From Propionibacterium sp. (GTDB taxonomy: Bacteria > Actinomycetota > Actinomycetes > Actinomycetales > Actinomycetaceae): 6,188 nucleotides of DNA. Positions 1-5,195 of this stretch are shown in pieces. Position 1 is the stretch's first letter. Each line of letters begins with the position of its first letter. The notes under the pieces were generated by a model. That model worked only from the letters and a program-made list of their open reading frames with translations, was not told the DNA's origin and searched no databases. Made by a program: the position numbers and the translations under genes. The DNA is taken from the NCBI GenBank assembly GCA_030460725.1, contig JAKECL010000132.1:1-6188 (forward strand). Direction: 5' to 3'.

Positions 1-62
1 GTAAGTTAAGCAAACTAACAGTTCGGTGACGGGTCTCCTGCTTTACCGGGATCACATTGTGA
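1..62 (+). promoter_or_regulatory. Possible promoter/operator region of the hexosaminidase gene
   Basis: The first 25 bases are clearly more AT-rich than the rest of the window. They contain CAAACTAAC at 11-19, within a weak inverted repeat (GTTA at 5-8, TAAC at 16-19). On the reverse strand this reads GTTAGTTTG, which resembles the half-site bound by XylR-type ROK repressors. A second, exact inverted repeat, TCACA-T-TGTGA, lies at 52-62. If translation begins at GTG 95, both would sit in the promoter or leader. The left edge of the window hides the upstream context, and short repeats like these arise by chance, so this is a weak call. Confidence 0.2.
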
Positions 63-1555
63 CGTGGTGGGTCCGGGTCGGGGAGGGGGAGGACGTGGAG
101 ACACGGGGCGTGGACACGCAGCCGCGCACGCAGCGACACGGGTCGGGATGGGGGCTCATTCCGCGTCCCTTCTCCTTCGAGTGGACCGGCCCGACGACTC
201 CGGTCCCGTGGGGTCGGGACCCTGACGCGGTCGAGGTCGACGGTCGAGGGGTCGCGGTGGAGTTGCGACAGGTCACCTCGCCGGAGGACCTGGGGTCGGC
301 GGCAGAGACGCACCCCTGGCAGGTGCGCGAGGCCTACGGACTTGAGATCTCCGACCGCGGCATCAGATTGTCCTACGTGGACCGGGAGGGCGCGCACCGA
401 GGTGCCTGGACGCTGCGGCGCATGGTGCGCGCCGGCGGGGGAGTCCTGCCGTGTGCCCGAATCCTGGACCGTCCGGCCTACCGCTGGCGTGGGCTGGGGT
501 TGGACATCGCGCGACACTTCTTCCCTCCCGCGGATCTGTGCCGCGTCATGGACGTGATGGAGGAGGTGTCACTCAACGTGCTCCATCTGCACCTCTCCGA
601 CGACCAGGGGTGGAGGGTGGAGGTCCCGGCGCAGCCGCGTCTGGTCGAGGAGTCCTCCGGCGGTGCGGTGGGCGGGGATCCGGGAGGATTCCTCTCCCAG
701 GCAGATCTGGCACTCCTGGAGGTCGAGGCCTCCCGGCGCGGCATTGCGCTGGTGCCTGAGGTGGACGTGCCCGGTCACACCCACGCGGCACTGCACGCCC
801 TGCCGGACCTCAACCCGAGGGGCTGCCCACCGCCCGCCTACACGGGCACCGAAGTCGGCTTCTCCACGCTCTCGACCCAGGCCCCGGGCACCGCGGCCTT
901 CCTGGACGCCGTCATCGACGCGCTGGCCCCCTTCGCCGCCCACGGTCTCCACGTCGGGGGCGACGAGCCCCACGTGACTGCGCCCGGTGACTATGCGCGC
1001 CTGGTGGGGATGGCACTGGAGCGGGTCCATGACCACAACCTGCGCGCGGTCGCCTGGCAGGAGGCCGCCCACCTGCTGGCCCCAGGGGACCTCGTCCAGG
1101 TGTGGGACGAACGGGAGGATCTGTCAGAGGTGGCGGCCGCGGGTCGGCGCGGGGTGGGGGTCCTCCTCTCCCCGGCCTCGCGCATCTACCTGGACATGAA
1201 GTACGACCCTGCCACCCGCATCGGTACGACCTGGATGGGTACCACCGAGTTGCGCGACTCCCTGGAGTGGGACCCCCGCCAGATCGTCCCGGGCCTGGCG
1301 GGAGAGGCGGTGGAGGGAGTGGAGGCGTGCCTGTGGACCGAGACGGTGCGCGACATGGAGGACCTCACACTCCTGCTCCTCCCGCGCCTGGCTGCTGCCG
1401 CGGAGGTGGCGTGGGCAGGAAGTGGGGTGGGGGAGTGGGACTCCTTCCGCAGTCGGATCCTCCCCCTGGCCCGCTCCTGGCACGCACGCGGGCTGGTGTG
1501 GCACCCCAGTCCGGGAGTGGACTGGCAGGAGGCCACGGGTGTCACCCACCACTGA
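26..1555 (+). CDS. GH20 beta-N-acetylhexosaminidase, probably cytoplasmic
   Basis: Glycoside hydrolase family 20 enzyme that removes terminal beta-linked GlcNAc or GalNAc by substrate-assisted catalysis. The 509-residue frame has a short N-terminal GH20b-like region (about 44-148, beginning LIPRP) and a catalytic (beta/alpha)8 barrel (about 150-495). Every active-site residue I recall from Streptomyces plicatus hexosaminidase has a counterpart: R155 (RGLGLD), D313-E314 (HVGGDE, the catalytic pair), W344, W360, Y388 and D390 (YLD), W437 and E439 (LWTE). HLHLSDDQGWR (187-197) and PEVDVPGH (244-251) are also typical. No signal peptide or membrane segment is seen, so it probably acts on imported oligosaccharides or recycled wall fragments. 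The start is uncertain. GTG 26 gives the longest frame (stop at 2-4) but has no Shine-Dalgarno. GTG 59 has only a weak GGGA. GTG 95 has GGGGAGG at 80-86 and would give 486 residues. Exact substrate is unknown. Confidence 0.9.
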   Translation: MTGLLLYRDHIVTWWVRVGEGEDVETRGVDTQPRTQRHGSGWGLIPRPFSFEWTGPTTPVPWGRDPDAVEVDGRGVAVELRQVTSPEDLGSAAETHPWQVREAYGLEISDRGIRLSYVDREGAHRGAWTLRRMVRAGGGVLPCARILDRPAYRWRGLGLDIARHFFPPADLCRVMDVMEEVSLNVLHLHLSDDQGWRVEVPAQPRLVEESSGGAVGGDPGGFLSQADLALLEVEASRRGIALVPEVDVPGHTHAALHALPDLNPRGCPPPAYTGTEVGFSTLSTQAPGTAAFLDAVIDALAPFAAHGLHVGGDEPHVTAPGDYARLVGMALERVHDHNLRAVAWQEAAHLLAPGDLVQVWDEREDLSEVAAAGRRGVGVLLSPASRIYLDMKYDPATRIGTTWMGTTELRDSLEWDPRQIVPGLAGEAVEGVEACLWTETVRDMEDLTLLLLPRLAAAAEVAWAGSGVGEWDSFRSRILPLARSWHARGLVWHPSPGVDWQEATGVTHH

Positions 1556-1616
1556 GGGAGCGCGTCACGTGGTCCCACGCAGGCCCCTTGCGATCTCACG
1601 GGCTTGCGGGCGCGGG

Positions 1617-1622
1617 TAGGAT
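1617..1622 (+). promoter_or_regulatory. Candidate -10 box of the yebC-pdxST-ruvC operon
   Basis: TAGGAT matches the actinomycete -10 form TAGRRT. It lies 34 bases before the yebC ATG in the only gap (1556-1656) ahead of this gene run, giving a predicted leader of roughly 28 bases. No good -35 stands 16-18 bases upstream; TTGCGA (1588-1593) and TTGCGG (1604-1609) are badly spaced. The rest of the gap shows only a 4-bp hairpin at 1568-1579 with no T-tract, so I see no terminator for the hexosaminidase gene and read-through is possible. Confidence 0.4.
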
Positions 1623-1656
1623 GGTGTGGTACGAATCCACCCCTGAGGGAGCACTG

Positions 1657-2418
1657 ATGTCGGGACACTCCAAGTGGGCCACCACGAAGCACAAGAAGGC
1701 GGCGATCGACGCCAAACGCGGCAAGCTCTTCGCGCGCCTGATCAAGAACATCGAGGTGGCCGCCCGCACGGGCGGCGGTGACCCGGCCGGCAACCCCACG
1801 CTCTTCGACGCCATCCAGAAGGCGAAGAAGAACTCCGTGCCCGCCGACAACATCGACCGCGCCGTCAAGCGTGGCTCCGGCGCCGAGGGCGGTGGCGCGA
1901 ATTACGAGACGATCATGTACGAGGGCTACGGCCCCAACGGTGTCGCCTTCCTCGTGGAATGCCTCACCGACAACCGCAACCGCGCGGCCTCCGACGTCCG
2001 CCTGGCATTCACCCGCTCCGGTGGATCCCTGGCCGACCCCGGCTCCGTCTCCTACCTCTTCACCCGACGCGGCGTCATCGAGGTGCCGGCGAGCGGGGAC
2101 GTCGATGAGGAGAAGATCCTGGAGGCGGTCCTGGACGCGGGCGCGGACTCAGTGGAGGACACCGGTGACGGCTTCGTCGTGGAGTCCGACCCCGCCGACC
2201 TGGTCGAGGTCCGCAAGGCCCTGCAGGCCGCGGACATCGACTACGACTCCGCGGAGAACCAGTTCGTGGCCTCCACGGACGTGGAGTTGGGACTGGAGGG
2301 CGCTGAGAAGGTCCTGCGCCTGATCGACGCGCTGGAGGACTCCGACGACGTGCAGAACGTGTACCAGAACATGACCATGTCCGACGAGGTCCGCGCCCAG
2401 CTCGAAGAGGAGGAGTGA
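1657..2418 (+). CDS. yebC: YebC/PmpR (TACO1) family translation factor
   Basis: Protein of 253 residues, the usual length for this family. It was long annotated as a DNA-binding transcriptional regulator (PmpR in Pseudomonas). More recent work on bacterial YebC and mitochondrial TACO1 supports a ribosome-associated role in relieving stalling at proline-rich stretches; which role applies here cannot be read from the sequence. Hallmarks are GHSKW (3-7), the basic helix KAKKNSVPADNIDRAVKRG (55-73), YEGYGPNG (88-95), TDNRNRA (104-110), GSVSYLF (129-135) and DDVQNVYQN near the C-terminus. The ATG is chosen because GAGGGAG at 1645-1651 sits 5 bases upstream and the protein begins at the canonical MSGHSKW; the open frame continues far upstream but only as a shadow of the hexosaminidase gene. 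The acidic C-terminal codons (LEEEE) double as the Shine-Dalgarno of pdxS, which starts two bases after the stop. In E. coli yebC also lies just upstream of ruvC. Confidence 0.97.
   Translation: MSGHSKWATTKHKKAAIDAKRGKLFARLIKNIEVAARTGGGDPAGNPTLFDAIQKAKKNSVPADNIDRAVKRGSGAEGGGANYETIMYEGYGPNGVAFLVECLTDNRNRAASDVRLAFTRSGGSLADPGSVSYLFTRRGVIEVPASGDVDEEKILEAVLDAGADSVEDTGDGFVVESDPADLVEVRKALQAADIDYDSAENQFVASTDVELGLEGAEKVLRLIDALEDSDDVQNVYQNMTMSDEVRAQLEEEE
2408..2413 (+). promoter_or_regulatory. pdxS ribosome binding site inside the yebC 3' end
   Basis: A perfect AGGAGG lies within the final Glu codons of yebC. It is 7 bases from the GTG at 2421 but only 1 base from the GTG at 2415, so it favours 2421 as the pdxS start. 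Its position inside the upstream gene implies translational coupling. Confidence 0.7.
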
Positions 2419-2420
2419 AA

Positions 2421-3335
2421 GTGTCCGAGAACACCGCTTCACAGGAGACATCCCGCGAGGTGGGCACTGCCCGCGTCAAGCGCGGCATGGCCCAGATGCT
2501 CAAGGGCGGCGTCATCATGGACGTCGTCACCGCGGAGCAGGCGAAGATCGCCGAGGACGCCGGCGCGGTGGCCGTCATGGCCCTGGAACGCGTCCCCGCC
2601 GACATCCGCGCACAGGGCGGGGTCGCACGCATGTCGGACCCCGACCTCATCGACGGCATCATCGAGGCCGTCTCCATCCCGGTCATGGCCAAGGCCCGCA
2701 TCGGTCACTTCGTCGAGGCGCAGGTCCTGCAGTCCCTGGGCGTGGACTACATCGACGAGTCGGAGGTGTTGACCCCCGCCGACTACTCCCACCACATCGA
2801 CAAGTGGAACTTCACCGTCCCCTTCGTGTGCGGTGCCACCAATCTGGGTGAGGCCCTGCGCCGCATCACCGAGGGCGCAGCCATGATCCGCTCCAAGGGT
2901 GAGGCGGGCACCGGTGACGTCTCCAACGCCACCACCCACATGCGCCAGATCCGCGACCAGATCCGTCACCTCACCTCCCTGCCGGAGGACGAGCTCTATG
3001 TCGCCGCCAAGGAACTGCAGGCGCCCTACGACCTGGTCGCCGAGGTCGCCCGCGAGGGGCGTCTCCCCGTCGTCCTCTTCACCGCCGGTGGCATCGCCAC
3101 CCCGGCGGATGCGGCAATGATGATGCAGCTGGGTGCCGAGGGTGTCTTCGTGGGCTCAGGCATCTTCAAGTCAGGCGACCCTGCCAAGAGGGCGGCCGCC
3201 ATTGTCAAGGCCACCACCTTCTTCGACGATGCGGATGTCATCGCAGACGTCTCACGCGGTCTGGGTGAGGCAATGGTCGGCATCAATGTCGACGACATCC
3301 CCGTGGGGCACCATCTCGCGGAGCGCGGATGGTGA
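2421..3335 (+). CDS. pdxS: Pyridoxal 5'-phosphate synthase, PdxS subunit
   Basis: Synthase subunit of the DXP-independent vitamin B6 pathway. It combines ribose 5-phosphate, glyceraldehyde 3-phosphate and ammonia from PdxT into pyridoxal 5'-phosphate in the cytoplasm. Relatives form dodecamers of (beta/alpha)8 barrels that bind up to twelve PdxT. The 304-residue protein has VKRGMAQMLKGGVIMDV (19-35) with D34; MAKAR with K91, equivalent to the Schiff-base lysine K81 of B. subtilis; YIDESEVL with D112; and RSKGEAGTGD with K159, equivalent to the second lysine K149. GGIATPADAA, VGSGIFKS and the closing HLAERGW are family-typical. GTG 2421 (MSENTASQ) is preferred because AGGAGG is ideally spaced from it. 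An in-frame GTG at 2415 would add two residues and overlap the yebC stop. The gene follows yebC by two bases and overlaps pdxT by seven, so it is almost certainly co-transcribed with both. No key residue is missing. Confidence 0.98.
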   Translation: MSENTASQETSREVGTARVKRGMAQMLKGGVIMDVVTAEQAKIAEDAGAVAVMALERVPADIRAQGGVARMSDPDLIDGIIEAVSIPVMAKARIGHFVEAQVLQSLGVDYIDESEVLTPADYSHHIDKWNFTVPFVCGATNLGEALRRITEGAAMIRSKGEAGTGDVSNATTHMRQIRDQIRHLTSLPEDELYVAAKELQAPYDLVAEVAREGRLPVVLFTAGGIATPADAAMMMQLGAEGVFVGSGIFKSGDPAKRAAAIVKATTFFDDADVIADVSRGLGEAMVGINVDDIPVGHHLAERGW

Positions 3336-3919
3336 GGATCGGCGTCCTCGCCCTGCAGGGCGATGTCGGTGAACACGTGCGGGCGCTGGAGGAATCCGGC
3401 GCCCGCGCCGTGTCCGTGCGCAGGCCCTCGGAGCTGGCCTCCGTGGATGCGATGGTGTTGCCGGGGGGCGAGTCCACGACGATGTCGAAGCTCCTGGTGG
3501 CCTTCGACCTGCTGGAGCCGCTGCGCGAGCGCCTGGGTGCGGGGATGCCCGTGTGGGGAACCTGCGCGGGCATGATCCTGTTGGCCACTGACGTCCTGGA
3601 CGGGCGTGAGGACCAGCGCAGCCTGGGTGTGCTGGACATGACCGTGCGCCGCAATGCCTTCGGTCGCCAGGTGGACTCCTGGGAGGAGGACCTGGACGTG
3701 CGGGGTCTGGATGCGCCCTTCCACGCCGTCTTCATCCGCGCCCCTCGCGTGGAGCGTGTGGGTCCGGGTGTGGAGGTCCTGGCACGTGCCGGGAACAGCG
3801 CAGACGGGGCAGTGGTGGCGGTGCGCGGCGGGCGCGCCCTGGCGACCTCCTTCCACCCCGAGGTCGGTGGTGACCACCGTCTCCACCGCCTCTTCGTCTC
3901 CATGGCCGACGGGAGCTGA
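3329..3919 (+). CDS. pdxT: Pyridoxal 5'-phosphate synthase, glutaminase subunit PdxT
   Basis: Class I glutamine amidotransferase subunit that hydrolyses glutamine and passes the ammonia to PdxS. The 196-residue length is normal. The start MVRIGVLALQGDVGEH is typical. PGGEST (45-50) forms the oxyanion and substrate region, the nucleophile C79 lies in GTCAGMI, and the H176/E178 catalytic pair lies in SFHPEV; RRNAFG (107-112) and FIRAP (135-139) are also conserved. ATG 3329 overlaps the pdxS stop by seven bases. GTG 3332 (overlap GTGA) is an equally possible start that would remove one residue; GGAG at 3320-3323 is 5 bases from the first and 8 from the second. The overlap implies translational coupling, which suits a complex of equal subunit numbers. 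The stop is seven bases before the ruvC start. Confidence 0.97.
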   Translation: MVRIGVLALQGDVGEHVRALEESGARAVSVRRPSELASVDAMVLPGGESTTMSKLLVAFDLLEPLRERLGAGMPVWGTCAGMILLATDVLDGREDQRSLGVLDMTVRRNAFGRQVDSWEEDLDVRGLDAPFHAVFIRAPRVERVGPGVEVLARAGNSADGAVVAVRGGRALATSFHPEVGGDHRLHRLFVSMADGS

Positions 3920-3926
3920 GATCGGC

Positions 3927-4556
3927 GTGCGTGTCATGGGCATCGATCCCGGAATCACCCGGTGCGGTATCGGCGTGGTGGAGGTGGATCCCTCGCGCCG
4001 GGCCCACCTGGTCCATGTCTCCGTGGCCCGCACCGGCACGGCGCTCGCCACGCATTTCCGGCTGCGCACCATCGCCGATGCCATCGATGCCGCGATCAGC
4101 ACCTTCCATCCCGAGGTCGTGGCCATCGAACGGGTCTTCGCCCAGGAGAACCTGCAGTCGGTGACCACGACCATGCAGGTGATGGGTGCCGCCATGGTGT
4201 GCACGGGACGGGCGGGACTGCCGATGGCGGTCCACACCCCCTCGGAGGTCAAGGCGGCGGTCACGGGGTCGGGCACCGCAGGCAAGGCCCAGGTCCAGCA
4301 CATGGTAGCCCGCGTGCTCGGCCTGGCCGAGATCCCGCGTCCCGCGGACGCCGCCGACGCCCTGGCCATCGCCATCTGTCACGCCTGGAGGGGGACCGGC
4401 CTGCTGGGGTCGCGTGACGACTCCGAGGTCTCGGTGTCCCTGTCGGGGAAGGTGAGCGCGCGCGGGGAGTTGACCCCCGCCCAACGGGCGTGGGTCGACG
4501 CCCAGGCCGCGCAACGCCGCACGGGTGCAGTCGATCCGCGCCTGCACCGGGGATAG
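3927..4556 (+). CDS. ruvC: Crossover junction endodeoxyribonuclease RuvC
   Basis: Holliday-junction resolvase that acts as a dimer, nicking two strands of like polarity in a junction held by RuvAB. The 209-residue protein has an RNase H-like fold with the four-acid metal site intact: D7 (GIDPG), E68 (AIERVF), D141 and D144 (PADAADALAIAI), matching E. coli D7, E66, D138 and D141. GTG 3927 (MRVMGIDPG) is preferred over ATG 3936, which would begin right at GIDPG. The best Shine-Dalgarno, GGGAG at 3911-3915, is a rather long 11 bases upstream, so coupling to pdxT translation (stop at 3919) may help. The C-terminus runs about 36 residues past the 173-residue E. coli protein. This tail contains LTPAQRAWVDAQAAQRR, which I recall as common in actinobacterial RuvC and infer is lineage-typical. 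The TAG stop is also the first half of a TAGGAT box facing ruvA. Confidence 0.97.
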   Translation: MRVMGIDPGITRCGIGVVEVDPSRRAHLVHVSVARTGTALATHFRLRTIADAIDAAISTFHPEVVAIERVFAQENLQSVTTTMQVMGAAMVCTGRAGLPMAVHTPSEVKAAVTGSGTAGKAQVQHMVARVLGLAEIPRPADAADALAIAICHAWRGTGLLGSRDDSEVSVSLSGKVSARGELTPAQRAWVDAQAAQRRTGAVDPRLHRG

Positions 4557-4559
4557 GAT
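4554..4559 (+). promoter_or_regulatory. Candidate -10 box of a separate ruvAB promoter
   Basis: TAGGAT, the actinomycete -10 form, begins on the TAG stop codon of ruvC and is 42 bases upstream of the ruvA ATG. The predicted transcription start is about 4565-4567. The -35 position (around 4530-4536, GTCGATC) is only weakly like TTGAC. Support comes from the identical box before yebC and from the LexA-like site that begins at the next base. Confidence 0.45.
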
Positions 4560-4573
4560 CGTACAGGTGTTCG
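4560..4573 (+). promoter_or_regulatory. Probable LexA (SOS) box controlling ruvAB
   Basis: CGTACAGGTGTTCG matches 13 of 14 positions of the Gram-positive SOS box CGAACRNRYGTTCG; the only mismatch is T for A at position 3. The right half-site TGTTCG is perfect, and the base before (4559) is the T expected in the longer actinobacterial form TCGAAC-N4-GTTCGA. It directly follows the -10 candidate and would cover the predicted transcription start, where bound LexA would block transcription. RuvAB are LexA targets in E. coli and B. subtilis, and the ruv locus is LexA-linked in mycobacteria. The match was made by eye, so binding is an inference. Confidence 0.6.
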
Positions 4574-4590
4574 CCCCACGGTGGGTGCGG

Positions 4591-4595
4591 GGAGG
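4591..4595 (+). promoter_or_regulatory. ruvA ribosome binding site
   Basis: GGAGG lies 6 bases upstream of the ATG at 4602. This fixes the ruvA start there instead of the in-frame GTG at 4581, which would add seven residues to the conserved MIAQLRG start and has no comparable site. Confidence 0.8.
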
Positions 4596-4601
4596 AAGAC
4601 G

Positions 4602-5195
4602 ATGATCGCGCAGCTCAGGGGCAGTGTCGAGGAGATCGGCCTGGACTCGGTGACGATTCTGGTGGGCGGGGTGGGATGGCGCGTCCTGGTCACGCCCGCC
4701 ACGGCCGCAGCCCTGGACTCGGGGGAGGAGGTACGCCTTCACACTTCGATGGTCGTGCGGGAGGACTCCCTCACCCTCTTCGGTTTCCGCAGTACGGACG
4801 AGAGGGACGTCTTCGAGCGACTCCAGACGGTCTCCGGCATCGGTCCGCGCATCGCGCTGGCTGCACTGGCCGTCCTGACCCCTGACGATCTCCGTCATGC
4901 CGTCACCGCCGGTGACCTCACCGCCCTCCAACGCATCCCCGGGGTGGGTCGCAAGTCCGCCCAGCGCATGGTCCTGGAGATCGGCGACAAGCTGGGTTCC
5001 GCGGCCCGTCTGCCGGAAGAAGGCGCAGCCGCCCCGGCGGGGGAGACGGAGGAGGAGGTGCGCGCCGCCCTGGTCCAGCTGGGATGGTCGGAGGCGGTCG
5101 CCTCACGAGCCGTCGAGGGCCTGGGGGGTCGCGGCCTGGACGCCTCCTCCCTGTTGAGAGCGGCACTGGTGGAGCTGGGGGGACAACGTGGCTGA
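4602..5195 (+). CDS. ruvA: Holliday junction branch migration protein RuvA
   Basis: DNA-binding subunit that grips the Holliday junction as a tetramer and loads RuvB rings on opposite arms. The 197-residue protein has all three domains. The OB-fold domain I (about 1-63) begins MIAQLRGSVEEIG and carries the acidic pin E54-D55 in VVREDSLTLFGF, matching E55-D56 of E. coli. Domain II (about 64-130) has two helix-hairpin-helix motifs, SGIGPRIALA (78-87) and PGVGRKSAQRMVLEI (113-127). A flexible Ala/Glu/Pro-rich linker (about 135-150) leads to the RuvB-contacting domain III (about 150-197: VRAALVQLGWSEAVASRAV). It is preceded by a 45-base gap holding a promoter candidate and SOS box, and its last eight bases overlap ruvB, so ruvA and ruvB are translationally coupled. 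Nothing unusual is seen in the protein. Confidence 0.98.
   Translation: MIAQLRGSVEEIGLDSVTILVGGVGWRVLVTPATAAALDSGEEVRLHTSMVVREDSLTLFGFRSTDERDVFERLQTVSGIGPRIALAALAVLTPDDLRHAVTAGDLTALQRIPGVGRKSAQRMVLEIGDKLGSAARLPEEGAAAPAGETEEEVRAALVQLGWSEAVASRAVEGLGGRGLDASSLLRAALVELGGQRG

Noticed and set aside
1568..1579. Hairpin CGTG-GTCC-CACG after the hexosaminidase gene as a terminator
   Set aside because: The stem is only four base pairs with no T-tract.
1569..1619. Possible 16-residue leader peptide (GTG start, with GAGGGAG at 1554-1560)
   Set aside because: It would lie upstream of the predicted transcription start of yebC, its stop falls in the -10 candidate, and it has no attenuator-like hairpin or run of regulatory codons.
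1102..1656. Upstream in-frame extension of yebC that would give a 438-residue protein
   Set aside because: The extension overlaps the hexosaminidase gene in another frame, is Gly/Pro/Arg-rich shadow sequence, and the canonical MSGHSKW start with a good Shine-Dalgarno lies at 1657.
4127..4140. Second 13/14 match to the SOS box inside ruvC (CGAACGGGTCTTCG)
   Set aside because: It encodes the conserved catalytic segment IERVF, which explains the sequence, and it is deep inside a gene with no promoter nearby.
3026..4375. 449-codon open frame on the minus strand across pdxS, pdxT and ruvC
   Set aside because: It lies opposite three unmistakable genes, its product is low-complexity (Ala, Arg, Pro and His rich) with no recognisable domain, and long antisense frames are expected in GC-rich coding DNA.
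2768..4481. Repeated 13-mer GTTGACCCCCGCC at 2768-2780 and 4469-4481
   Set aside because: Both copies encode Leu-Thr-Pro-Ala in unrelated genes (PdxS and RuvC) with the same preferred codons, so coincidence explains it.
4574..4592. CCCC/GGGG pairing that could hide the ruvA Shine-Dalgarno
   Set aside because: The stem is four base pairs, competes with a local CCCA/TGGG pairing, and such matches are common in GC-rich DNA.
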